Of a stretch of DNA of 14,297 bases, positions 1 through 6,880 are shown piece after piece. This DNA comes from Arcticibacter sp. (GTDB lineage Bacteria > Bacteroidota > Bacteroidia > 2-12-FULL-35-15): NCBI GenBank assembly GCA_021155045.1, contig JAJNQB010000012.1:1-14297 (forward strand), in the 5' to 3' direction. Made by a program: the position numbers and the translations under genes. Position 1 is the stretch's first letter, and each line of letters starts with the position of its first letter. The notes beneath the pieces are model-generated. The model had not been told where the DNA came from. It did not search any database and was given only the letters and a program-made list of their open reading frames with translations.

Positions 1-1066
<1,066 letters not shown>

Positions 1067-1275
1067 AAGTTTGATAATTGCTCTTCCATTTTTTTAGGAA
1101 AAAATTTATTTAGGATTTGTTTCTCAACTTATTATTAGAACATAATAATAAGAGGGATACTTACTATTTCTTTAGTCTTCATCAATATTTTCAAAGAACT
1201 TATTTATATAATTTTCTTGATTGCTCAAGGATATAAATTCAGTTTATAAAAGAACTCCCGTTTTGTTTGGGGCGA
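1067..1275 (-). other. Pre-16S leader, transcribed spacer
   Basis: This AT-rich stretch lies between the proximal rRNA promoter and the 16S 5' end, and I see no gene in it. It holds a perfect 10-bp inverted repeat with a 5-nt loop (CTTATTATTA at 1128-1137, TAATAATAAG at 1143-1152). It also has a 5-bp hairpin with a 4-nt loop (CTTGA at 1216-1220, TCAAG at 1225-1229) and a boxA-like element. The role as rRNA leader is inferred from position. Confidence 0.8.
1191..1199 (-). promoter_or_regulatory. boxA-like antitermination element in rRNA leader
   Basis: The minus strand reads GTTCTTTGA, about 125 nt upstream of the 16S 5' end. It resembles the boxA sequences (TGCTCTTTA type in E. coli, TTCTTTGA-like in Bacteroidota leaders as I recall them) that load NusB/NusE for rRNA antitermination. 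The assignment rests on a short match and its position only. Confidence 0.4.
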
Positions 1276-1306
1276 CAAAAGTAATAATACTTTTTTAACC
1301 TGCAAA
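1276..1306 (-). promoter_or_regulatory. rRNA promoter P1 (16S-proximal)
   Basis: On the minus strand a -33 TTTG (1303-1306) is followed after 19 bp by TACTTTTG (1276-1283). This matches the Bacteroidota sigma-A consensus TTTG / TAnnTTTG exactly. An A/T-tract run (about 1307-1340) lies upstream and resembles an UP element. It is the nearest of three tandem copies and would start transcription about 200 nt before the 16S 5' end. Confidence 0.85.
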
Positions 1307-1368
1307 CTTTTTTTAAAATAATTTTTAAAATATTTTTTGAGAACGTCTTTCCGTTTTTAAGCGGGCGA

Positions 1369-1398
1369 CAAAAGTACTAAACTTTTTTAATCTGCAAA
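1369..1398 (-). promoter_or_regulatory. rRNA promoter P2 (middle)
   Basis: On the minus strand TTTG (1395-1398) is followed after 18 bp by TACTTTTG (1369-1376). The flanks repeat those of P1: GTTTGCAG at the -33 side and GTCGCCC after the -7 box. The upstream tract (about 1399-1430) alternates A-runs and T-runs much like an UP element. Confidence 0.85.
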
Positions 1399-1470
1399 CT
1401 TTTTTTAAAAATATTTTTTTTTAGAAGTTTCTTTTTTTTAAGAACGAGCGCTTGTTTTAAAAGCGGGGTG

Positions 1471-1501
1471 CAAAAGTAGTTTGTTTTTTTATTACTGCAA
1501 G
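1471..1501 (-). promoter_or_regulatory. rRNA promoter P3 (distal)
   Basis: On the minus strand CTTG (1498-1501) is followed after 19 bp by TACTTTTG (1471-1478). The -33 box departs from TTTG by one base, and the TTGCAG context of P1 and P2 is kept. T-runs at about 1508-1528 on the minus strand lie upstream. Confidence 0.75.
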
Positions 1502-1566
1502 TGTTTGTAGAAAAAAAAATCAAAAAAAACGTAAATGTGCTGATTTGCAGTGCGATAAAATGTTAG

Positions 1567-2772
1567 TTATTTGATATAATCTTTTAAATAGTTAAAATTT
1601 TTAGATAATTCGCCATTTGAACATATAGTGGCTCGCTCGATTATTCCTTCTTTGTCTAGGTTAATGATGCTTGGCAGTACGCGTTCCATTAAATCTTTTC
1701 CGAAATCATCGCTGGCATCTCTTGGTAATTCACAAGGTAAATTATCTACTGCCATTATACATACTGTATCTTTATTAAATGGTAAGTCTTCTTTATCTTC
1801 CTTTATATTATAGCCGTAAAAGGGTTTGTCGATAGAACTTGCTCTTATAGTAGTTGGCACACTACCATTAATGTCACAAGTGATGTCGGCAATAACACTT
1901 ACTTTAAAGTCAGAGGCTTTCATATCTTGCAGTTCGAACATTTTTGGTGAACGAGGATCCCAGTAGTGGGATGATATATATATATCTGCTGCTTTAGTAT
2001 AAGGTGCGAAGGTTGATTTAAAATGTTCTGGGTGTTTAAAGAAATCTTGTAGGTCAAAGTTGTGGTCGTTTTCTCGTTCCACATAATCGCGGGGATTTAA
2101 TTGGCAATATACAGGTTCACGGAATTGTGCCATTAAAAATTCTTCGGGAGTAACTTTCCTGATTCTTAATGCGCTTAATGTTTCAATTGCTCCGTTTGCT
2201 ACACGTCCGCCACCAGTTAATGCAATTTTAATGTTTGGTAATTTTGCTCTTTTTAATTCTTCTTCCATTTCGGCCCTATCGCGGCAGAGATTAGCTGGTT
2301 TAAGAATGAATAAATCATATTTTTTTCCGTAACCTAATATAGCGTTATAAGCACCAACGATTCCTGCATATCTGCCAAAGCCAATAATACGATTGTGGTT
2401 TTTGTCGGTTAGTGTTTCATAGTCAATCATTTGAATTTTCTTTTCTATAAGAGCCTTCATCAATTTTTGATTGTGAGGTTGTTTTTTTATAGTATGAGAA
2501 AAGAAAAAATATTTTTTGTTTGGAATAAGAAGATTTGTTGGTACTTCTTTTACGCCCATTAATATATCGCAATCACTTAAGTCTTCTTTTAAAGGAACAC
2601 CAAAGGCTGTGTATTCGGCATCTTCGTAACAACGAATATTGCTTGGTTGAACATAAATTTCGATATGTGGATATTTTCGAATTAGTTCGGCACAGATTAA
2701 TGGTGTTAAAGGAACTCGTTTGTCTGGAGGGCTTTTTTCTTCACGTAATACTCCGATTTTCAATTTATTCAT
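1567..2772 (-). CDS. AlaDH/PNT-family dehydrogenase, resembles lysine-2-oxoglutarate reductase / saccharopine dehydrogenase
   Basis: A 401-residue cytosolic enzyme. The N-terminal alanine dehydrogenase/transhydrogenase-type domain (about 1-140) carries GVKEVP (72-77) and SHTIKKQP (92-99). K74 and H93 fit the catalytic Lys/His pair of AlaDH and saccharopine dehydrogenases. A dinucleotide-binding loop, ALTGGGRVANGA (185-196), follows. The C-terminal part has KHPEHF (246-251), SVIADITCDINGS (292-304) and AVDNLPCELPRDAS (341-354), which resemble the lysine-2-oxoglutarate reductase half of eukaryotic AASS and yeast Lys1 more than true alanine dehydrogenase. A NAD(P)-linked step between lysine and saccharopine is therefore likely, but the substrate is unproven. 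No saccharopine-cleaving partner is in the window. The gene runs toward the rRNA promoters with no clear terminator between. A TATATTTG box lies 26 bp before the start. Confidence 0.85.
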   Translation of the reverse strand: MNKLKIGVLREEKSPPDKRVPLTPLICAELIRKYPHIEIYVQPSNIRCYEDAEYTAFGVPLKEDLSDCDILMGVKEVPTNLLIPNKKYFFFSHTIKKQPHNQKLMKALIEKKIQMIDYETLTDKNHNRIIGFGRYAGIVGAYNAILGYGKKYDLFILKPANLCRDRAEMEEELKRAKLPNIKIALTGGGRVANGAIETLSALRIRKVTPEEFLMAQFREPVYCQLNPRDYVERENDHNFDLQDFFKHPEHFKSTFAPYTKAADIYISSHYWDPRSPKMFELQDMKASDFKVSVIADITCDINGSVPTTIRASSIDKPFYGYNIKEDKEDLPFNKDTVCIMAVDNLPCELPRDASDDFGKDLMERVLPSIINLDKEGIIERATICSNGELSKNFNYLKDYIK

Positions 2773-2797
2773 CTTAAAAGCTTTTTGATTAAGGCGA

Positions 2798-2805
2798 CAA
2801 ATATA
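2798..2805 (-). promoter_or_regulatory. -7 box for the AlaDH/PNT-family dehydrogenase
   Basis: The minus strand reads TATATTTG followed by TCGCC, an exact TAnnTTTG match with the same downstream GTCGCC context as the rRNA promoters. No TTTG is found at the expected -33 distance. It would give a leader of about 20 nt. Confidence 0.5.
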
Positions 2806-2832
2806 ATAAGTTTATTTTCTATGTATCTTTTT

Positions 2833-2877
2833 GGGAGGAGATGTATTATGAGGTCAACTAAATTGGTATTCACTTAA
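2833..2877 (+). other. Possible leader mini-ORF with strong Shine-Dalgarno before gldM
   Basis: GGGAGGAG (2833-2840) sits 7 nt before an ATG at 2848 that opens a nine-codon frame, MRSTKLVFT, ending with TAA at 2875-2877. That stop is 13 bp before the gldM start. The spacing is ideal for a Shine-Dalgarno sequence, which is rare before genes in this phylum, while gldM itself has none. It could be a leader peptide, the remnant of a lost upstream gene, or chance. Confidence 0.25.
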
Positions 2878-2890
2878 AAATAATCTAATT

Positions 2891-4495
2891 ATGGCTTCAG
2901 CAAAAGAAACACCCAGACAAAAAATGATTGGTATGATGTATTTGGTTCTTACCGCATTGTTAGCATTGAATGTGTCAAAAGATATATTGGATGCATTTGT
3001 AGTAGTAAATAAAGGTTTAGAAAATACTAATATAAATTTCACAGATAGGAATTTGAATTTGTATGCGCAATTTGAATTGGCAAAACAGTTAGACCCAGTA
3101 AGAGTGACTCCTAATTGGAAAAAGGCACAAGAAGTAAAAAGTAATTCGTTTGAGTTGAGCGATTATATTGAAAAGCTTCAGAAAGAGTTGGTTTTAAAAA
3201 CGGAAGGAATAGAGAAAGATGTAGCGGATACGTTGCAAATGCAAAATATAAAAAGCAAAGATAATTATGATGTGCCTACAAATATTATGATTGGAGATTC
3301 GGAAGATGGTTCAAAAGGTGCTTCTAGAGAATTAAAAATGCTTTTAGAAAATTATAAAAAGAAGCTAGAAAGTTTTATTGCTCCTGAAGATAGGGAGAAA
3401 GTAATTGTAGATATTAAGACCGAAGACCCAAAGAGTAGCGAGAATAATGAAAATTGGGAGTTGTATAATTTTTATCATCGACCATTGGTTGCGAGCATTA
3501 CTATTTTATCGAAATTGAAAAATGATGTAAAGAATGCCGAGTCGTTGGTTGTGGATTATTTGCTTAAACAAACAGATGGGGAGGTAATGAAGTTTGATAC
3601 GATTGCAGCTAAGGTTATTTCACAAAGCAATTATGTTTTGTTAGGGCAAGAATATCAAGCAGATGTTTTTTTAGCAGCATTTAGCAAAACAAAAAATCCT
3701 GAGATTACAATTGGAAATTATAATGAAGCTAATAAAACGTTTGATGGAGCTCCCGAAAATATAAGTGTGAAAGATGGTTTGGGTAAATATGTTGTGAAAA
3801 CTAATAAAGAAGGAATAGTGGCTTATTCGGGAGTAATTAAAATGAAGTCGGGAAAAAATAGAGAGTTGGTTTTTCCTTTTAAATCGGAATATATTGTTGC
3901 GAAACCAACTTTAACGGTTTCTGCTGATAATATGAATGTGGTTTATTATGGTTTAGAAAATCCAATTTCTGTTTCGGTTCCTGGAATTGCAACCGATAAA
4001 ACAACTGTTTCTGTAACCAATGGAACTTTGATTAATAAAGGAAATGGGAAGTATGTTTTAAAGCCAAGCACGATGAGTGGTAAAGCAGATGTAACAGTGT
4101 ATGCAACAACAGAAGATGGACAAAAAAGAAATATGGGAACAATGACATTTAGAATTAAACAAGTACCTAAACCACTTTTAAAATTTGCAGGGTTAACAAC
4201 AAATGGTTCTGTGCCCAAAAACATAATTGAAAACCAAGCTGGATTAATTGCAGAGTATGACAATTTTGTTTTTTTAAGTCCGATACAAGCAAAAGTAACT
4301 TCCTTTAAAATGGTGATTATTGGTCCGAATGGAACAGAAGATTATGATTCTAAAGATAATTTAATAACAGGTGCAATGAAGACAAGAATTAAACGATTAA
4401 AAAAGAACGAAAGGATATTTTTTGAAGATGTGAAATCAGTTGGTCCAAGTGGTATAAAAGAATCTTTAACGGGTTTAACAATAAAAGTAATTTAA
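2891..4495 (+). CDS. gldM: Gliding motility / type IX secretion motor protein GldM (PorM)
   Basis: A 534-residue inner-membrane protein of the type IX secretion system. GldL and GldM form the proton-driven motor, whose long periplasmic arm reaches the outer-membrane GldK/GldN ring. The family hallmark TPRQKMIGMMYLVLTALLAL (residues 7-26) is present, with a single N-terminal membrane helix (about 11-30). R9, which in F. johnsoniae GldM works with a GldL glutamate in proton coupling, is conserved. A helical periplasmic part (to about 235, containing YNFYHRPLVASITILSKL) is followed by beta-rich repeats (about 240-534). It ends in FEDVKSVGPSG...IKVI as in known GldM. Length is near the usual 510-530. 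gldL, gldK and gldN are not adjacent, so this may be a relocated gene or a paralogue. The start has no SD; a hairpin terminator follows. Confidence 0.93.
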   Translation: MASAKETPRQKMIGMMYLVLTALLALNVSKDILDAFVVVNKGLENTNINFTDRNLNLYAQFELAKQLDPVRVTPNWKKAQEVKSNSFELSDYIEKLQKELVLKTEGIEKDVADTLQMQNIKSKDNYDVPTNIMIGDSEDGSKGASRELKMLLENYKKKLESFIAPEDREKVIVDIKTEDPKSSENNENWELYNFYHRPLVASITILSKLKNDVKNAESLVVDYLLKQTDGEVMKFDTIAAKVISQSNYVLLGQEYQADVFLAAFSKTKNPEITIGNYNEANKTFDGAPENISVKDGLGKYVVKTNKEGIVAYSGVIKMKSGKNRELVFPFKSEYIVAKPTLTVSADNMNVVYYGLENPISVSVPGIATDKTTVSVTNGTLINKGNGKYVLKPSTMSGKADVTVYATTEDGQKRNMGTMTFRIKQVPKPLLKFAGLTTNGSVPKNIIENQAGLIAEYDNFVFLSPIQAKVTSFKMVIIGPNGTEDYDSKDNLITGAMKTRIKRLKKNERIFFEDVKSVGPSGIKESLTGLTIKVI

Positions 4496-4529
4496 GAAAA
4501 GGATGGTAGAGTTGGTTTGTGGTGAGAAG

Positions 4530-4562
4530 AAAGTGGGAGGGCAAATGCTCTCCTGCTTTTTT
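4530..4562 (+). terminator. Rho-independent terminator of gldM
   Basis: A stem of 13 pairs (4530-4542 with 4547-4559) that includes three G-U wobbles, with an AAAT loop at 4543-4546, ends in a T run (4557-4562). The wobbles pair only in the plus-strand RNA; in the minus-strand RNA they become A-C mismatches. It therefore acts for gldM and not for the convergent dnaX. Confidence 0.8.
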
Positions 4563-4563
4563 A

Positions 4564-6315
4564 TTAAAACTCTACATCAAGGTCGAAAGCTTGACGTAAT
4601 TTATTAATGTTTGGATTTTTTTCTAAAAAGTGTTTGTATTTATCTGTAGCTGTGTAAAGATTTTTTTTGTCGTTATTTTCAATAACGTTATAAGTTAATT
4701 GAACAGAAAAATTTTTTAATTCATGTCTTAAATAACCAATCAAATCTAGTTTTTCTTCAATTAAAACCTCTTCAGATGTTTTGCTGTTGGTATTGTATTC
4801 AATTTTTTTGTCATCAATCAAAAGTGGTTTTTCTGCAGTTAGTATGCTGAATAAATTTATTTTTCCTTTTGCTTTTTGGTTGTTTGCATAAGCTAACCAA
4901 GTATTTTCAAGTTGCTCTTGTGTGAAGCTGTTTTCTGGTTGATTGCTAGTAGAATTTGCTGTTGTAGAGGTTGAAGGGCTATTTTCAGTTTTTTTTTCAG
5001 TAGAAATTATTTGGCTGATGGATGGCGAAGATGTTTTAAGTATTGCCTTTTTTAAAGGAGTTGTATTTGTTTGTGTGATGTTTGTTTTTTCTGCAACAGG
5101 AACTACGTTTTGAGTTGAGGTGTTGCTTGGTTGAGCACTTTGTGAACTAGAAACAGCAGGCTTAGCTGTTTCAACTAGCTTTTGTTCACGAGTGTCATTT
5201 TTTTTTTCGGCTTCAGACATTTGCATGTTGAGGCTACACAATTGCATAAGAGAAAGCTCTACGAGTAGTCGCTGATTTTTTGCAGACTTGTATTGAGTGT
5301 CGGCTTTATTTAAAATGGTTAATGCTTTTATTAAAAATGGTACCGAACATTTTACTGATTGCGCTTTGTATTTTTCTTTTATGTTCGGACTTACTTCTAA
5401 CAAATCAATTGTTTGGGTATCTTTTCCTACCAATAAGTTTCTGAAATGACCAGAAATTCCATCAATAAAATTATGTCCATCAAAGCCGTTATTTAGAATG
5501 TCATTGAAAATTAAAAGGGATTCAGGAATATTAGCATTTAAAACTGCATCTGTAACGTTGAAATAATAATCGTAATCAAGAATGTTTAAGTTATCGATTA
5601 CAGCTTTGTAAGTAACAGTGTTGCCTGCAAAACTTACAATTTGATCAAAAATTGAACACGCATCTCTTAATGCTCCATCTGCTTTTTGTGCAATGATGTG
5701 TAATGCTTCAGGTTCTGCAGTTACATTTTCGCTTTTTGCAATGTATGCTAAATGATTTGCAATGTCGTGTATTTGAATTCTGTTAAAATCGAATATTTGA
5801 CAACGAGAAAGTATAGTAGGTATAATTTTGTGTTTTTCAGTAGTAGCTAAAATAAAGATAGCATGTTTAGGAGGCTCTTCTAATGTTTTTAAGAAGGCAT
5901 TAAAAGCGCCCGCAGAAAGCATGTGAACCTCATCGATGATATATACTTTGTATTTCCCATGTTGAGGTGCGTATCTAACTTGATCTACTAATGCTCTGAT
6001 ATCATCAACAGAGTTGTTTGACGCAGCATCTAGTTCGTAAACATTTAAAGATTGGCCGCTATTGAATGAAGTACAAGAATCACATTGATTACAAGCTTCA
6101 ATGTTTTCTGATCTGTTTTGGCAATTGATTGTTTTTGCAAGGATACGAGCGCAGGTAGTTTTTCCAACACCTCTTGGTCCGCAAAATAAAAATGCTTGTG
6201 CTAAATGATTGTTTTTGATGGCATTTTTAAGTGTATCGGTAATATGTGCTTGGCCAACAACGGTGTCGAACGTTGCGGGGCGGTACTTACGAGCTGATAC
6301 TACAAAATCTTCCAT
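4564..6315 (-). CDS. dnaX: DNA polymerase III subunits gamma/tau
   Basis: A 583-residue clamp-loader ATPase that loads the sliding clamp; the long tau form also ties the polymerase to the helicase. The AAA+ core shows Walker A GPRGVGKT (46-53), a zinc-binding set C65, C75, C78 and C81, Walker B YIIDEVHM (125-132), sensor 1 ATTEKHK (157-163) and arginine finger SRC (170-172). The collar domain ends near 363. A Ser/Thr/Gln/Asn-rich linker (about 373-465) and a tau-type C-terminal domain (about 466-583) follow. Codons 370-373 contain a run of ten A, and codons 440-443 a run of nine. A one-base slip there gives an early stop and a gamma-like product. The gene is convergent with gldM and divergent from rpsF. 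The start is the first ATG after an exact TAnnTTTG box. Confidence 0.97.
   Translation of the reverse strand: MEDFVVSARKYRPATFDTVVGQAHITDTLKNAIKNNHLAQAFLFCGPRGVGKTTCARILAKTINCQNRSENIEACNQCDSCTSFNSGQSLNVYELDAASNNSVDDIRALVDQVRYAPQHGKYKVYIIDEVHMLSAGAFNAFLKTLEEPPKHAIFILATTEKHKIIPTILSRCQIFDFNRIQIHDIANHLAYIAKSENVTAEPEALHIIAQKADGALRDACSIFDQIVSFAGNTVTYKAVIDNLNILDYDYYFNVTDAVLNANIPESLLIFNDILNNGFDGHNFIDGISGHFRNLLVGKDTQTIDLLEVSPNIKEKYKAQSVKCSVPFLIKALTILNKADTQYKSAKNQRLLVELSLMQLCSLNMQMSEAEKKNDTREQKLVETAKPAVSSSQSAQPSNTSTQNVVPVAEKTNITQTNTTPLKKAILKTSSPSISQIISTEKKTENSPSTSTTANSTSNQPENSFTQEQLENTWLAYANNQKAKGKINLFSILTAEKPLLIDDKKIEYNTNSKTSEEVLIEEKLDLIGYLRHELKNFSVQLTYNVIENNDKKNLYTATDKYKHFLEKNPNINKLRQAFDLDVEF
4989..4997 (-). 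other. A9 run in the dnaX linker (secondary slippage candidate)
   Basis: The minus-strand coding sequence is GAA AAA AAA ACT (E440-T443). Gain of one A would read GAA AAA AAA AAC TGA, stopping after residue 443. Loss of one A leads to a stop about 30 codons on. Homopolymer runs are common in AT-rich genes, so this site is weaker than the A10 run. Confidence 0.3.
5150..5172 (-). other. Hairpin in dnaX mRNA downstream of the A10 run
   Basis: In the minus-strand RNA, GAAACAGC (complement of 5165-5172) and GCTGTTTC (complement of 5150-5157) form a perfect 8-bp stem with a 7-nt loop. It starts 25 nt after the A10 run. That is farther than the 5-8 nt usual for a frameshift-stimulating stem-loop, so its role is uncertain. 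Confidence 0.35.
5198..5207 (-). other. A10 slippery run in dnaX, candidate gamma-producing site
   Basis: The coding strand reads GAA AAA AAA AAT GAC (E370-D374), just after the end of the collar domain. One extra A, or a -1 ribosomal shift, gives AAA TGA at once, so the product would be 373 residues ending ...EKKK. Loss of one A gives TAG after codon 379. E. coli makes gamma by a -1 shift on A AAA AAG, and Thermus thermophilus by transcriptional slippage on an A9 run in the same part of dnaX. Use in this organism is inference. Confidence 0.5.
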
Positions 6316-6326
6316 ACTGATTGGGA

Positions 6327-6334
6327 CAAAAATA
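6327..6334 (-). promoter_or_regulatory. -7 box of dnaX promoter
   Basis: The minus strand reads TATTTTTG followed by TCCC, an exact TAnnTTTG match. No TTTG is seen 17-20 bp upstream. Transcription would start only about 5-7 nt before the dnaX ATG at 6315, so the mRNA would be almost leaderless. Confidence 0.5.
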
Positions 6335-6347
6335 AGTATTAAAAACC

Positions 6348-6374
6348 TAACTTTTTTATTATGTTAAAAAGTTA
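6348..6374. repeat. 9-bp inverted repeat in the dnaX-rpsF divergent gap
   Basis: TAACTTTTT (6348-6356) and AAAAAGTTA (6366-6374) are perfect inverted copies separated by 9 nt. The pair sits just upstream of the dnaX -7 box, across its expected -33 region. It could be an operator for a dimeric regulator or simply A/T-tract symmetry. Confidence 0.35.
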
Positions 6375-6421
6375 TGACATTTTAAGTGCTAAGCTTTTTA
6401 TATACAGAAGCTTGAAATTTA

Positions 6422-6452
6422 TTTGCCTAAAAACAAAAAAAATGTATCTTTG
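6422..6452 (+). promoter_or_regulatory. Promoter of rpsF-rpsR-rplI
   Basis: TTTG (6422-6425), a 19-bp spacer of mostly A, then TATCTTTG (6445-6452) is a full match to the Bacteroidota housekeeping consensus. Transcription would start near 6458, giving a leader of about 60 nt before rpsF. Confidence 0.85.
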
Positions 6453-6456
6453 CGTC

Positions 6457-6474
6457 CCTTTTTGAATTAAAAGG
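6457..6474 (+). promoter_or_regulatory. Small hairpin at the 5' end of the rpsF leader
   Basis: CCTTTT (6457-6462) and AAAAGG (6469-6474) form a 6-bp stem with a 6-nt loop right at the predicted transcript start. It may stabilise the mRNA 5' end or take part in S6:S18 autoregulation. It lacks the bulged CCG of the known S6:S18 leader motif, so I do not call it that. Confidence 0.3.
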
Positions 6475-6516
6475 TGAACAAAAAAATAATTTATTAATCA
6501 ACAAAAACACAAGACA

Positions 6517-6852
6517 ATGTCAAAAAATTATGAAACCGTTTTCATTATGACTCCCGTTTTGTCTGATGAACAGGCAAAGGAGACGGTAAGCAAGTACAAA
6601 AAGATACTTGCAGACAATGGCTGTAAAATTGTGCACGAAGACTCTTGGGGCTTACGCAAATTACAGTATCCAATACAAAAGAAAACAACAGGCTTTTACC
6701 ATTTGATTGAATTTCAAGGTGACGGCAAAGTTGTTGCTGATTTAGAAATTGCTTACAAACGTGATGAGCGTTTACTAAGATTTTTAACTGTTGCAATGGA
6801 CAAACATGCCGTAGCATACAGTATAAAACGTAGAAGCAAAGTAAAAGCATAA
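6517..6852 (+). CDS. rpsF: 30S ribosomal protein bS6
   Basis: An 111-residue protein of the 30S platform that binds 16S rRNA as a pair with bS18. It starts MSKNYETVFIMTPVLSDEQ, the usual first beta strand of the family. WGLRKLQYPIQKKTTGFYHLIEFQ (about 44-67) and the RDERLLRFLTVAMDKHA block (about 82-98) are conserved features. Length is normal for Bacteroidota, slightly shorter than E. coli S6 with its acidic tail. It is first in the three-gene operon, 28 bp before rpsR. E. coli has priB between the two, and no such gene is present here. No SD precedes it; the leader is A-rich. Confidence 0.97.
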   Translation: MSKNYETVFIMTPVLSDEQAKETVSKYKKILADNGCKIVHEDSWGLRKLQYPIQKKTTGFYHLIEFQGDGKVVADLEIAYKRDERLLRFLTVAMDKHAVAYSIKRRSKVKA

Positions 6853-6880
6853 TTGTTGTTTAATTTTAAAAACTAAAAAA

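Larger units (their letters stand above)
1253..1501 (-). repeat. Three tandem promoter-bearing units of about 95-100 bp
   Basis: The -7 boxes recur at 1276, 1369 and 1471. On the plus strand each unit reads agaac, a variable stretch, a G-rich block, caaaagta, an A/T run, then tgcaa. The units are diverged but keep both promoter boxes and the G-rich block just downstream of each start site. This looks like old tandem duplication of a promoter, kept for rRNA output (inference). Confidence 0.7.

Noticed and set aside
1250..1510. Repeated blocks in the region upstream of 16S considered as a CRISPR array or satellite repeat.
   Set aside because: Only three diverged units; the conserved parts are promoter boxes with fixed 18-19 bp spacing, and there are no identical repeats with unique spacers.
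1505..1566. T-rich tract after the AlaDH/PNT-family gene considered as its terminator.
   Set aside because: On the minus strand there are T runs but no convincing stem before them. They fit better as A/T-tract sequence upstream of promoter P3.
3946..4263. A 105-codon open frame on the minus strand inside gldM.
   Set aside because: It lies wholly opposite a well-recognised gene, resembles no known protein and has no start signals.
6457..6516. Known S6:S18 leader motif considered for the rpsF leader.
   Set aside because: The bulged CCG and its flanking stems are not present; only a simple 6-bp hairpin is seen.
6545..6850. A 101-codon open frame opposite rpsF, and similar frames opposite lpxA (9855-10124, 9977-10255).
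   Set aside because: These mirror conserved coding sequence on the other strand and have no features of their own.
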